A stretch of 64,000 bases of DNA from Thiomonas bhubaneswarensis (GTDB lineage Bacteria; Pseudomonadota; Gammaproteobacteria; Burkholderiales; Burkholderiaceae_C). The notes beneath the pieces were generated by a model. That model was not told where the DNA came from, ran no database searches, and saw only the letters and a list, made by a program, of their open reading frames with translations. Positions 27,302 to 36,285 of this stretch are shown here, piece by piece. The position numbers were made by a program, and so were the translations under genes. The stretch lies in the NCBI RefSeq assembly GCF_001418255.1, contig NZ_LIPV01000008.1:1-64000 (forward strand), in the 5' to 3' direction. Position 1 is the first letter of the stretch. Each line of letters opens with the position of its first letter.

Positions 27302-27330
27302 AAGCCCGGACATGTGTGCCGGGCTTTTCT
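27302..27330 (+). terminator. Intrinsic terminator downstream of tRNA-Pro
   Basis: AAGCCCGG-N9-CCGGGCTT followed by TTCT, an eight-base stem with a short T tract, 96 bases after tRNA-Pro. A separate hairpin without a T tract (CGCTCAAG/CTTGAGCG) lies at 27236-27259. Confidence 0.6.
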
Positions 27331-27446
27331 GTTTGAGCCTCACCAACGCCCTTCTCAGCTCTCTGCGGGAGCGTGATGACGGGCGTCTGCCCGTGTGAGG
27401 TGGCAGGTCAACAAAGCGCAGGGCGCCCGCGTTCACCGAAGCTGCG

Positions 27447-29219
27447 TCAATCGCCTCGGCTGTAATACACCACGCTGTTCTTGAAGGCTTTGCTGCTCAG
27501 CCCTTTGGAAAGACCGCTGCGCAGCCAGCCCGGCAGTCTATCGCGCGCCACCCAGACGGCGACGGGCAGCCCCTTGTCGCGTGCTTGCAGCAAGACTTGA
27601 GGTGTCACACAGGTGGATTGCCGGGCTTGCTGGCAGCCGAACCAGAGGTCTTTGCTGGTGCTGTCGACGATCTGCAGATGGTTCACGCCATACAGCAGCA
27701 ATGAGGCATCATGGTCCTCGAAGGTCTGCCAGGAAAACCACCGCGTGTGCGGCGGCAGTTCGCGCAGCATGTCGGCAGCCACCTGCTTTTGCGAAAGGTC
27801 TGCGGTTTTCGCCTCCGCCAGGCGCACTGAAAACTGCACCATGACCAGGGCACTGAGGGCGAAGACCGCCATGCCCATGTGCAACTTCGCTGAGCGCAGA
27901 AGCACGGCGCCGGCAAGCGATGTGAGTGCCAGGCCTGCGATCATCGGCAGCAGCCATGCAGTGTCTGCGGATGGCAGGCCGGAGTGCAGCAGGTCCCTAT
28001 GCAGCTGCGGGGTAAACGTGGCGGCCCATAGCGCGACCGCGGCAACCCCGAAGGCGGCTGCGGCCAGACCCAGGCGTGCCGGCAGCGCGGCTGCGGCCTG
28101 ATCGCTTTGCTCCATCGCCTGCTGAAGCTTGACCCCCAGCCACCAGGCCACCAGCGGTATCACCGGCAACAGGTAGTAGGCACCCTTGTCGCCGGCTGAG
28201 GAGTAGAAAAGCGTCAGAACGATGGCCGCATTGCGCCCCCAGCGGGCCGATAGCGTCGCAGACTTCGAGTCGTTCAGTCGCGGGCCGAACCAGGCGAGCA
28301 CGACGATCCACGGCGCCCACTGAAAGAAACCGATCAGCAGCTTGGGGCCGTAATACCACCAGGGGCCGTGGTGAAAATCGTCCGGGATGCGCGTGCCGAG
28401 AAAGCGGCCGATGGTTTCATTGAAGAAGTAGAACCAGGCGAACCCGTGCTGCGCCTCCATCGCTGCCAGATGCCAAGGGGCCGCGACCAGCAGGAAAATG
28501 GCGACGGCCCAGGGATCGAGATAAAAGCGCAGCAGTGCCCCGCGTTTCCAGGTGCCGGGCGCGAAGAGCAGTTGCACCACGGCGATCAGGCCGAGCAGAA
28601 GCAAGGCCACCGGCCCCTTGGTCAATGTGGCCAGGGCAACAGCCACAGCCGCCGCTCGCAGCCAGAAGCGCTGCCTCCTCTGCACCGCAAGGGTCACCAT
28701 GGCGAGGGCGATCAGCCAGAAAAACACCATCAACGGGTCGAACAGAATGGTGCGGGCGATCAGCACATAGCCGAGCGCGGTACCGGTGAGCAGGGCGGCA
28801 AAGCGCCCCGCAACTGGCGCCGCCAGCATTCGGCCGAAGACCATGCAACCGAACGAGGTCATCCAGGCGGCCAGGGCATCAGGCAGCCGGGCCTGCCATG
28901 CTCCCACGCCTATGGCCTTGAAGCTCAGAGCCATCAACCAGTACAGCAGTGGCGGTTTCTCGATATAGGGCACGCCGTCGAGGTGCGGAATGAGCCAAGA
29001 CCCGCCATGCGCCATCGACAGTGCAATGGCGGCGTAAAGCGCTTCGTCCGTATCGCGGATGGGCGCCGAGCCCAACCCCCAAAAAAGGGCCAGGCCCACG
29101 ATCAGCAGCACCACAGCGTCGAGCCCTAGCAGATGGTGCCGCGCCCAGAGCCGCGCCGGGCCGGAACTGTCGGCGCCGGGATCGGCTGCTACGGGCTGCG
29201 GCAATGCGTAGGGTTCCAT
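27447..29219 (-). CDS. ArnT/PMT-type membrane glycosyltransferase
   Basis: A 590-residue polytopic protein of the GT-C class, which transfers sugars from polyprenyl-phosphate donors on the periplasmic side. About ten to twelve membrane segments are visible. The first periplasmic loop has the catalytic-type acidic pair in IRDTDEALYA, and the next loop has HLDGVPYIEKPPLLYWLMALSFK, both hallmarks of the ArnT/PMT family. The soluble C-terminal part is short. The acceptor is unknown: lipid A is possible, but no arn or pmr genes are near. It stands alone on the minus strand. Confidence 0.88.
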   Translation of the reverse strand: MEPYALPQPVAADPGADSSGPARLWARHHLLGLDAVVLLIVGLALFWGLGSAPIRDTDEALYAAIALSMAHGGSWLIPHLDGVPYIEKPPLLYWLMALSFKAIGVGAWQARLPDALAAWMTSFGCMVFGRMLAAPVAGRFAALLTGTALGYVLIARTILFDPLMVFFWLIALAMVTLAVQRRQRFWLRAAAVAVALATLTKGPVALLLLGLIAVVQLLFAPGTWKRGALLRFYLDPWAVAIFLLVAAPWHLAAMEAQHGFAWFYFFNETIGRFLGTRIPDDFHHGPWWYYGPKLLIGFFQWAPWIVVLAWFGPRLNDSKSATLSARWGRNAAIVLTLFYSSAGDKGAYYLLPVIPLVAWWLGVKLQQAMEQSDQAAAALPARLGLAAAAFGVAAVALWAATFTPQLHRDLLHSGLPSADTAWLLPMIAGLALTSLAGAVLLRSAKLHMGMAVFALSALVMVQFSVRLAEAKTADLSQKQVAADMLRELPPHTRWFSWQTFEDHDASLLLYGVNHLQIVDSTSKDLWFGCQQARQSTCVTPQVLLQARDKGLPVAVWVARDRLPGWLRSGLSKGLSSKAFKNSVVYYSRGD

Positions 29220-29536
29220 GGTTCACCCAAGACCTCGAAGATGAGGACGGTCATCGGCTGCGTCGCCTAAGGGCGAAAGCATACAGATGTGAAGAAAGAT
29301 GAGTGTATTGTTGACGCTACGGATGTAGGTCAACACGAAGCACGCAATAAAGCTCAACCAGCCTCGGCGTGGTCGCAGGCATCCCGTCGCGTCACGCGAC
29401 TCTACGGGTCAGGAAAATCAAAAGGGTGCTCAGGGATACACCAATGCAACGCGCTCTCAAGGAAACGCCGGGCCGCCCCATGTCTCCTTGACCCCCTCGG
29501 GGGGGCGGGCTGGACACAGCCCAGCCCTGGGGGCGC
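29220..29536. other. Non-coding stretch with GC-rich inverted repeats
   Basis: 317 bases with no convincing gene. The left 190 bases would carry the promoter of the divergent glycosyltransferase. Near the right end are two stems: CCCCC-TC-GGGGG from 29492 and GGGCTGG-ACACAGC-CCAGCCC at 29507-29527. The second lies ten bases beyond the stop of the minus-strand small gene and may terminate it, though there is no T tract. Such GC-rich palindromes can also be dispersed repeats in this bacterial order. Confidence 0.4.
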
Positions 29537-29836
29537 TCAATGGTCGCCTTCATCGTCTTCGTGACGATGACCGTGATCGTGGCGTCGCCATTCCCTGCGA
29601 TCACGCGGGCCGTAGACAGGGGCTGGGTAGACGTAGACAGGGGCCGGAACGTATTGCACGGGCGGGGCTACATAGACGGGCTGCGGCGCGACGGGGTAGA
29701 CATTACCGACGCTGCCCACCAGCCCTGGAACACCGATGGACAGAGACCACAGCGGGTCGTCGCCCGCATGCGCAGGGGAAAGGGCAGCAGCACTCAAAGC
29801 TGCTACGAGGAGGGTTCTGACTGAGAGTTTGTTCAT
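29537..29836 (-). CDS. Small periplasmic protein with PxYV repeats and His-rich tail
   Basis: A 99-residue protein with a convincing Sec signal (RTLLVAALSAAALSPAHA then GDD). The mature part is short, with Pro/Val/Tyr repeats (PVYVAPP, PAPVYVYPAPVYG) and a charged C-terminus containing HDHGHRHEDDEGDH. The His/Asp/Glu tail could bind transition metals, but this is inference. The family is unknown to me; similar Pro/Tyr-rich small exported proteins are frequent in betaproteobacteria. The start could also be at 29854. Neither start has a strong ribosome binding site. Confidence 0.65.
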   Translation of the reverse strand: MNKLSVRTLLVAALSAAALSPAHAGDDPLWSLSIGVPGLVGSVGNVYPVAPQPVYVAPPVQYVPAPVYVYPAPVYGPRDRREWRRHDHGHRHEDDEGDH

Positions 29837-29889
29837 GGAGGTATTGACCGTCATGGCTGGCTGTCACGGCGCAGGATTGGAAAAGGAGA

Positions 29890-30738
29890 TCAAAAAAGAG
29901 CAGTTGTCGAGGTGGCACGGTCAGGTCGAGTCCAGAAGAAGCCCTGGCCCCAGTGCACGCCGATGTCCTGCATCCAGCGCAACGTCGTCGTGTCTTGGAT
30001 GCCCTCGGCGATGGTGATGAGGCGCATGTCCTGCGCCAGGTGCAACAGATGGCGCAGGATCAACTCACTTCGAGGTATGGTCATGCTGGCCTGTACCAGC
30101 CCGCGGTCGATCTTGAGATAGCGAATGGGCAGGGCGGCGAGATAGGGGTAGGCGCTGTGATTGCTGCCGAAGTCATCGAGCGCCAACTCGAAGCCGAGAT
30201 CGAGGAGCGGCTCCAGATTGTCACGAAGCCGCACGGGGTCGGTATGGAGGTTGCGTTCGGTGATTTCGAGCACCCACGGAGTAAACCGCTGCGCGCTGCC
30301 GAGCTGCTGCTCCAGCCATTGGCGGTGTTGCAGTTGCAGCTTATCGACGCAGGAAGGCTCTGCCAGAAACGCACTGGAGCAGTTCATGAACATCTTGCCC
30401 TGGAAGGACCCTTCGGCCATGGCCTGTGCCGTGATGTCGGCGTCGATGCGGGGTTCCAGGCCGATGGCCGAGGCTGTGTCGATGAAGGCCTGCGCGTCCA
30501 CCACGCGCCCTTGCGGAGTGAGTAAGCGCGCCAGGGCTTCCTGCCCCACGGGCTGCTGATCGTGCAGGCGGAAGATGGTCTGGTACGCCGCGCGCAGACG
30601 CTGCTCTTGCAGCGCGAGGCGCAGTTGCGCGCGCGGAAAGGCGTCGCTGCCACGCAAGTTCGCCCCGGCGGACAGCCAGGGGCCCGTGGGGCGGCAAATG
30701 TGCGGTGCCGCCGTGGTCAGCAGACCGGGCGAGTCCAC
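29890..30738 (-). CDS. EAL-domain cyclic-di-GMP phosphodiesterase
   Basis: A 282-residue stand-alone EAL protein that would hydrolyse c-di-GMP to pGpG. Recognisable active-site motifs in order: QEALARL, FMNCSS (Asn), VLEITE, ALDDFGSNHS, RYLKIDRGLV, IAEGI and WGQGFFW. The metal and catalytic positions thus appear intact, with Gln-Asp following IAEGI where VET is usual. No sensory or membrane domain is present; the first 40 residues are unassigned. GTG start two bases after the stop of the upstream lipoprotein gene, so the two are co-transcribed and probably coupled. Confidence 0.9.
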   Translation of the reverse strand: MDSPGLLTTAAPHICRPTGPWLSAGANLRGSDAFPRAQLRLALQEQRLRAAYQTIFRLHDQQPVGQEALARLLTPQGRVVDAQAFIDTASAIGLEPRIDADITAQAMAEGSFQGKMFMNCSSAFLAEPSCVDKLQLQHRQWLEQQLGSAQRFTPWVLEITERNLHTDPVRLRDNLEPLLDLGFELALDDFGSNHSAYPYLAALPIRYLKIDRGLVQASMTIPRSELILRHLLHLAQDMRLITIAEGIQDTTTLRWMQDIGVHWGQGFFWTRPDRATSTTALF

Positions 30739-30740
30739 GT

Positions 30741-32513
30741 TCAGTGATCCTGTCCGTTGTGGCTTTCCTGCAGCGTGTCGAGTGGGTTTTCGTTCATCAC
30801 GAACAGCCCGTTGGACACACTGCTGCTCGAACCCGTGCTGTAGATCATGTCCTTGGCGCCGAGGACGTAGAACATCTGGCCGTTCAAGGTGCTGGTCTTG
30901 CCCGAAGGGTTGGACTGGTTGATGGAGATGACTGCAGACGCGCTGAGGATGTAAGGCGTGCTGCTGGTGTTGTTCAGAGAGAAGCTGGTGAAGCTCACGC
31001 TGGCACCGGGTTTGAGGTCGTCGTCACCATACTCGTGGCCACTGCCGCCTTGCGTGGCAGGGCTCAGATCCAGCCCGGCAGTCTGCGGCATGACGCAGGC
31101 ACCCAGCACCAGCCCGCCCACGGTGGCGCCGGTGCCCATCAGCCGCACGCCGAACATGCCGCTGCTGCTGCCGCAGTTGATCCCGTTGTCGTACGATCTG
31201 CCGCTCTGTCCAAGTTGCGTCCAGACCGGCTGGCTGTTCTGCGGCACCAGCACCGCGTCGAAGCGGGTCAACACACCGCCGGACTGGGTACGGCCGCCCA
31301 TGCGCAGACCGTAACCAGTGGTAGCCACGTTGCTGCTGCCAGCAGACGACGCGCTGCTGGCCGGCATGCTGGGTGCGGGGGCGGGAGGCGTGCCGCCGAG
31401 CACAAGTCCAATGGGCAGCATCCCGGCCTTGCCGGCCAGAGTGTAGGTGTGGCCCTGGCCATCATTGACGGTCAGGGTGATGAGATTGCCCACGATGACC
31501 CCGGTGATGCTGCCATCGCTCGAGCTGAGATTGCCCGCGGCATCCACGGTCACCACGCTGTTGAGAATGCCAGGTGGCAGTGTGGCGACGGGCGCTGGCA
31601 TGGACGCGGCCGACGCCGTGGAGGCGGGTGGCGAGGGCAACTGGGGCAGGGCGCTCATGCCTGACTGCGCCAACACGCCCTGCAGGCTATAGGTGCCAGC
31701 CGACACGACAGGGGCACCTTGCTCGAGGACGTCACCGAGATCGAGTTCGGGCGCCCAGCGATCATCGGAAGAGATGTATTGCATCAGCGCCTTGAGGTTG
31801 CCGTCGCAACTCGATCCCAGGGTGGTGGAGGCGGAGCTGAGCGCGCTCGACGTGGCACTCGCCATGCCTTTTTTGGCGATGTCGTGCGCCATGTCATCGG
31901 TATCGCGGTAGCCAGCGGGACGGGCGCAATAGCCATCGGCCACAGCCTTGATGGCGGCAGACAGCGCCAGAATGTCGTCGTGGTGCTGCGACAGCAGCGC
32001 AGCGTACAACGTAGGGGTGAGGCTGGCGTAGCTGCCACCCGAGGCGATGTAGACCGCCAGCGCCGCGGTCGTCACCTGACTGATGACCAGATTGGGCAGA
32101 TTGGCCGAAGTGAGTGAGCCGGCCGCGAGTACGGTGTTGCTGGCGCCCATGTAGGCGGTGAGCACCACCTTGCCATCTGGCGATGTGGCGTTGGCGAACA
32201 GCGGAACCCCCGTATTGGGCAGCGTGGCTTGCACCGTGTAGTTGCCACTGGTGTCGGCCGTTGCTGTGCCAACGACGATGGCCCCCGGCTGCCCCATGGG
32301 CGCAACCGTGGTGAAAGTGACCGTGGCGTTGGCGATCGGGGCGTCGATCACCGCACCCTTGAGCGTGGTGTTGGCTGCCGTGGGGTTGACCGAGGCCGTA
32401 CTGCCGCCGCCACCGCCGCAGGCGCTGAGGGCGAGCGCCAGCGCTGCGGCCAGAGGAAGGAGGGTGCGTGTGGCGCGTGCGCCGTGGTGGATAGGCTGCA
32501 TGTGGGACTCCAT
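30741..32513 (-). CDS. Large predicted lipoprotein, unknown function
   Basis: A 590-residue protein with a signal peptide ending in a lipobox (LALSACGGGGGS), so probably anchored in a membrane. The first mature 100 residues resemble an Ig-like regulatory fold (LKGAVIDAPIANATVTF, SGNYTVQATLPNTG). Low-complexity linkers rich in Pro/Ala/Ser occur at about residues 300 and 390. The C-terminal part is Gly/Ser/Asn-rich and beta-like. Position +2 after the lipid Cys is Gly, so outer-membrane sorting is likely. ATG codons at 32513 and 32501 are both possible. Co-transcribed with the EAL gene; function not recognised. Confidence 0.82.
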   Translation of the reverse strand: MESHMQPIHHGARATRTLLPLAAALALALSACGGGGGSTASVNPTAANTTLKGAVIDAPIANATVTFTTVAPMGQPGAIVVGTATADTSGNYTVQATLPNTGVPLFANATSPDGKVVLTAYMGASNTVLAAGSLTSANLPNLVISQVTTAALAVYIASGGSYASLTPTLYAALLSQHHDDILALSAAIKAVADGYCARPAGYRDTDDMAHDIAKKGMASATSSALSSASTTLGSSCDGNLKALMQYISSDDRWAPELDLGDVLEQGAPVVSAGTYSLQGVLAQSGMSALPQLPSPPASTASAASMPAPVATLPPGILNSVVTVDAAGNLSSSDGSITGVIVGNLITLTVNDGQGHTYTLAGKAGMLPIGLVLGGTPPAPAPSMPASSASSAGSSNVATTGYGLRMGGRTQSGGVLTRFDAVLVPQNSQPVWTQLGQSGRSYDNGINCGSSSGMFGVRLMGTGATVGGLVLGACVMPQTAGLDLSPATQGGSGHEYGDDDLKPGASVSFTSFSLNNTSSTPYILSASAVISINQSNPSGKTSTLNGQMFYVLGAKDMIYSTGSSSSVSNGLFVMNENPLDTLQESHNGQDH

Positions 32514-32647
32514 GAAGTGGCTGAGCGGTCAAGAGACGGTGCGCGTCTGACCACATAATAGATGGGAAAATATCACATGCAATAAAAATTTTTGCGATAC
32601 ACTTTCGTCCAGTTCCTCCTGGCCGTTTTCTTCCTTTTCAAATCATC
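32514..32647. promoter_or_regulatory. Divergent promoter region with AT-rich patch
   Basis: 134 bases between the divergent lipoprotein and DUF6502 genes. Positions about 32558-32600 are strikingly AT-rich (TAATAGATGGGAAAATATC, then AATAAAAATTTTTGCGATA) in an otherwise GC-rich sequence. This suits promoters on both strands or a nucleoid-protein site. I cannot fix -10 and -35 boxes with confidence. Confidence 0.4.
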
Positions 32648-33586
32648 ATGGGGCGCCCCCCGCGACATCTGCCAGCTGCGCGTTCAGTTGAGCATCCGCT
32701 TCCGTCGACGGAGGACGTGCTGCGTGCGCTGGTACAGGTCATGGGGCCACTGGCGCGACTTCTGTTGGCCAGCGGGGTCGACTACACGCGGCTGGCGGCC
32801 GAACTCAAGCCTTTGTTCATCGAGCAGGCTCGACTCGAGTTGCTGCGCTCGGGGCAAAACGCAACCGATTCGGCCATCAGCCTGCTCAGCGGCGTGCACC
32901 GCAAGGATGTGCGCGCCTGGCGCATGCAAGGCTTGAGCAGCCGCATCGAGAAGGAAGTGTCGATCAGTTCGCGGATATTCGCGCGTTGGGTGCAAGACCC
33001 GTTGTATCGCGACCGCCGCAGGCGTCCGCGCCCCTTGCCGCGGCTGGGGCCTGCGCCCTCGTTCGACACTTTGGCGCGCAGCGTGACGCAGGACGTCCAT
33101 CCCTACACGGCCCTGACCGAGTTGTTGCGCCTGGGACTGGTGACTGTCAAGACCGTGAAGGGCCGGGACATCATCGTGCCGCATCAGGAAGGCTTCGTGC
33201 CACCCGCGGGCTCGCGCGACCTGCTCGACTTGTTCGGCGCCAATCTGGCTGACCACGCCTCGGCAGCGGTGGCCAATCTGCTCGGGCAGCCTCCAAGGCT
33301 GGAGCAAAGCGTGTTTGCAGAGGGGGTTACGCCCGAAACAGCCAAAGAACTTGGGGAATTGGCGCGCAAGCTCTGGGCCCAGGCTCGCAGCGAGATGATT
33401 GCCGAAGCCACGCGACGGTATGAGGCTGACAAGGACCGGAGCGATGCCAACTGCCGTGTGCGGTTTGGCGCGTACTACTGGGCAGAGGATGAGGCAAAAG
33501 ACGGCTCACGAAGTGAGGGTGGCGCTGCCGTCCCGCGGAATCACGCCGGGGAGTCTGCGGCAAATGGAGGCGGGGATGAGGATTAG
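32648..33586 (+). CDS. DUF6502-family protein
   Basis: A 312-residue soluble protein. The N-terminal half has a helical region with VDYTRLAAELKPLFIEQARLE and SLLSGVHRKDVRAWR that resembles the DUF6502 family of proteobacteria; the middle (YTALTELLRLGLVTV) resembles a winged helix. A DNA-binding role is therefore conceivable, but this is inference. The C-terminus is charged and rich in Gly/Glu/Asp. Its end overlaps the start of a DUF5666 lipoprotein by 11 bases, a pairing I recall from other Burkholderiales. No biochemical function is known to me. Confidence 0.8.
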   Translation: MGRPPRHLPAARSVEHPLPSTEDVLRALVQVMGPLARLLLASGVDYTRLAAELKPLFIEQARLELLRSGQNATDSAISLLSGVHRKDVRAWRMQGLSSRIEKEVSISSRIFARWVQDPLYRDRRRRPRPLPRLGPAPSFDTLARSVTQDVHPYTALTELLRLGLVTVKTVKGRDIIVPHQEGFVPPAGSRDLLDLFGANLADHASAAVANLLGQPPRLEQSVFAEGVTPETAKELGELARKLWAQARSEMIAEATRRYEADKDRSDANCRVRFGAYYWAEDEAKDGSRSEGGAAVPRNHAGESAANGGGDED

Positions 33587-35249
33587 GCGATGGATTGCTG
33601 GTTTGGGCGCTTTGGCGCTTGTAGCGCTGCTCGCATCCTTGGCATCATGCGGCGGCGGCAGCACTGTGGCGATAAACGGAGGCGTAGGCACGGGCGGTAC
33701 GGGCATTTCTACCGGCACCGTGACGGGGTTCGGCAGCGTAGTGCTTGACGGCACGCCCTACAACAGCGCCTCATCGCTTTATTACGCGGGTACCGACCAG
33801 GACGCCGAGGAGCAGACCACGTCGACGGCAGTCGGTCTTGGAGACAGGCTGGAAATCCGCCTCGACGCAAATGGTCAGCCGACGAAGGTGGTGATCGATC
33901 CCGAACTCATGGGGCCGGTGTCCGATCTCAGCGCAAACGGGTTCACCATCAACGGTGTCAGGGTACAGATCAACACCAACCCCGCTGCAGGCCCCATAAC
34001 GTATTACTCGGGCTTGAATGGATTTTCCAGCTTGAGCAACGGCATGCAGCTCGAAGTGCACGGAGCGTTTGGTCTCGACTCGTCAGGGCAAGGTTATGTC
34101 CAAGCCACACGCATCGAGCAACTGCCGTCCAGCAACCCTGTAACGCGATTGACCGGCCTGGTAACTCATCTTGACGGCGCTAGCAACATCTTCCAGATCG
34201 GCAACCGCACGGTTCAATTCAGCGCTGCCACTCAGATTTCACCGGCTGGACAGGCGCTGGCGAACGGCCAGTTGGTCAACGTGTGGAGCAACGTGCCGCC
34301 GACCGCCAATGGGGTCATCCTGGCGGGGGCGATCGGCGTGCGCACCCTGCAGGGCAGTTCCGGTCAGACGCAGATCGGCGGTCTGGTGGCGCAATTGACG
34401 GGCAATCACTTCACGGTGTCGGGTATTCCAGTTGATGCCAGCGCGCCCACCCTTGTCAGTGCGGTACAGGGACTGTTCAACGGAGCCTATGTCGTAGTTC
34501 AGGGTAACGCCATAGCGACCACGGGGATGCTCGTCGCCACGGGTCTGCGCGCCTATGCGGTCGATCCATCGCAGGTTGAACTGCGCGGCACCATCACCGG
34601 CTTTGTGAGTCCCGGTAACTTCCTGGTGCGCGGGGTGCCAGTTGATGCCTCTTCTGCGAACGTGGTGTTCTCGAACGGCTCGGCTGCGTCCTTGCGCAAC
34701 GGCGCCTTCGTGGATGTGGTGGGTCATCTGGCTGCAGGCCCCGGCAATGTTGTTACCGCAAGCAGTGTCAACGTCCATGGCGCCGCGCCTGATGGCTCCA
34801 CTGTGGACTATCAGGGTTCGGTCAGCGCGGTCAATCTGGCGAGCGGCGTGTTCACGCTGACGGCAGTGGACGATGGTGTCACGCAGACTTTTCAGGTGAC
34901 GCTGGCACCCAACGTGGTGTTCAGCAATGGCAGCCAGGCACAACTGATCAACGGTGCCAATGTCGAGGTCGAAGCCACCAAGACGGCCGCAGGCTTGCAG
35001 GCCTACACCGTGTCGTACCAGGGAGTGGCTGACGCATCGGATGGTGGCGATGGCGCATCCACCCCGATGTTCGAGACCCAGGGCATTCTCTACAACCTGA
35101 ACACGACCAGCTTCGAGGTCAACGCGCTGACCATCCAGATCAACAACGTCGTTCCCAAGGGGGGCACACTGGCCAATGGCGCCAAGGTCGAGGTCAGGTT
35201 CACCCAGTCCGGCGGCCAGAATCTGGCGCAGGCCATCAGCGTGGACTGA
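33576..35249 (+). CDS. DUF5666 repeat lipoprotein
   Basis: A 557-residue exported protein. The signal peptide ends in a lipobox (ASLASCGGGS) with Cys near residue 24. The mature part consists of about six tandem beta-rich repeats of 60-80 residues, each with a pattern like GxVTxxxxxxFxVxGxxVxxxxxTxxxNGxxxxLxxGxxVxVxG, as in FLVRGVPVDASSANVVFSNG and FTVSGIPVDASAPTLVSAV; these are DUF5666 domains. The ATG at 33576 has GGAGG about five bases upstream. It overlaps the DUF6502 gene, so both are one operon. A surface or periplasmic role is likely, its function unknown. Confidence 0.85.
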   Translation: MRIRRWIAGLGALALVALLASLASCGGGSTVAINGGVGTGGTGISTGTVTGFGSVVLDGTPYNSASSLYYAGTDQDAEEQTTSTAVGLGDRLEIRLDANGQPTKVVIDPELMGPVSDLSANGFTINGVRVQINTNPAAGPITYYSGLNGFSSLSNGMQLEVHGAFGLDSSGQGYVQATRIEQLPSSNPVTRLTGLVTHLDGASNIFQIGNRTVQFSAATQISPAGQALANGQLVNVWSNVPPTANGVILAGAIGVRTLQGSSGQTQIGGLVAQLTGNHFTVSGIPVDASAPTLVSAVQGLFNGAYVVVQGNAIATTGMLVATGLRAYAVDPSQVELRGTITGFVSPGNFLVRGVPVDASSANVVFSNGSAASLRNGAFVDVVGHLAAGPGNVVTASSVNVHGAAPDGSTVDYQGSVSAVNLASGVFTLTAVDDGVTQTFQVTLAPNVVFSNGSQAQLINGANVEVEATKTAAGLQAYTVSYQGVADASDGGDGASTPMFETQGILYNLNTTSFEVNALTIQINNVVPKGGTLANGAKVEVRFTQSGGQNLAQAISVD

Positions 35250-35274
35250 ACCGAGGACAGATCACCGCAGCGCT

Positions 35275-36174
35275 CTACGGTTGCGCCAGCCGCTGAGCCG
35301 CCTCGCGCAGTGTTTGAATGAAGTTGTCGCGCATGGGGTTGGTGGTCTGCGTGGCGTGAAGAATGCCGAGTTCGATGGTGGCGGGTTGGCCGAGCAGTGG
35401 GCGGTACTGCACGCCGGAGCGCTTGAGGTTGCGCAGGGAAGCCGGCACGAGGGCCACGCCCATGCCGCAGGACACCAGGCCGATGACGGTCTGCATCTGC
35501 CGGGCGTGCTGGGTGATGCGGGGGGCGAAGCCTGCGGCCTGGCACAGGCTGAGGGTGAGGTCGTACAGACCCGGGCCGATGTTGCGCGGTGGCACGATGA
35601 ACGGCTCTTTGGCCAGGGCGCGCAGATCGACGGCGCCTTCGCCACGCAGGATGGGGTGGGTGGTCGGCGCGGCGAGCATCAGCGGTTCGTGCTGCAGGCT
35701 GGTGAAGGTCAGGCCGGGTTCGTCCACAGGCGCCAGGCCGATGCCGAGATCGAGCTCGGCGGCGCGAAGCTCGCGGATCTGGGCGTCGGTGGTGAGTTCG
35801 TGCAACTGCACGTCCACCTGCGGATACCGCGTGCGAAAGCTCTTGAGGGTGGGCGGGAGGATGCCGAAGTCGGCGATGGATACGAAGCCGATGGACAGGG
35901 TGCCGGCATCGCCGTTCTCGATACTCCTTGTGCGCTCGACGGCGTGTTCGAGCTGACCGAGGAGGGAACGAATGTCTTCGAGGAAGGCCGCGCCAGCGGT
36001 GGTGAGCACCACGCCGCGGTTGCTGCGCGCTAGCAACTGCACGCCGATCTCGTCTTCGAGCGCCTTGATCTGGGTGGACAGCGGCGGCTGCGAGACGTGC
36101 AGCCGTTCGGCCGCGCGCGAGAAGCTGCCCTGTTCTGCAATGGCGACGAAATACCGAAGCTGCCGTAGTTCCAT
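35275..36174 (-). CDS. LysR-family regulator divergent from ilvD
   Basis: A 299-residue regulator. The N-terminal helix-turn-helix is complete ([40 protein letters not shown]) and the effector domain has the usual two-lobed pattern. The open frame continues to 37863 but the extra N-terminal part is antisense to ilvD, so the ATG at 36174 was chosen. It diverges from ilvD with an inverted repeat TATTG-TT-CAATA between them. LysR genes commonly control the divergent neighbour, so it may regulate dihydroxyacid dehydratase, but the effector is unknown. Confidence 0.93.
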   Translation of the reverse strand: MELRQLRYFVAIAEQGSFSRAAERLHVSQPPLSTQIKALEDEIGVQLLARSNRGVVLTTAGAAFLEDIRSLLGQLEHAVERTRSIENGDAGTLSIGFVSIADFGILPPTLKSFRTRYPQVDVQLHELTTDAQIRELRAAELDLGIGLAPVDEPGLTFTSLQHEPLMLAAPTTHPILRGEGAVDLRALAKEPFIVPPRNIGPGLYDLTLSLCQAAGFAPRITQHARQMQTVIGLVSCGMGVALVPASLRNLKRSGVQYRPLLGQPATIELGILHATQTTNPMRDNFIQTLREAAQRLAQP

Positions 36175-36209
36175 GATTCGTCTGGCATATGGCGCCACCC
36201 TCAAAAATG

Positions 36210-36221
36210 TATTGTTCAATA
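36210..36221. promoter_or_regulatory. Candidate LysR operator before ilvD
   Basis: TATTG-TT-CAATA, a perfect inverted repeat with five-base arms, AT-rich in a GC-rich context, between the LysR gene (start 36174) and ilvD (start 36286). It contains a T-N-A pattern typical of LysR sites and lies where the divergent promoters should overlap. Confidence 0.45.
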
Positions 36222-36285
36222 TAGCCGAGGGTTTGGACAATTCAGGTTCAAGCCATCCATCATGTTCAATCAGGAGAGTCGTTTC

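Noticed and set aside
26929-27303. Minus-strand frame containing RRFELPTPCTPCRCATRLRYAP
   Set aside because: This is the familiar false translation of the antisense strand of tRNA-Pro.
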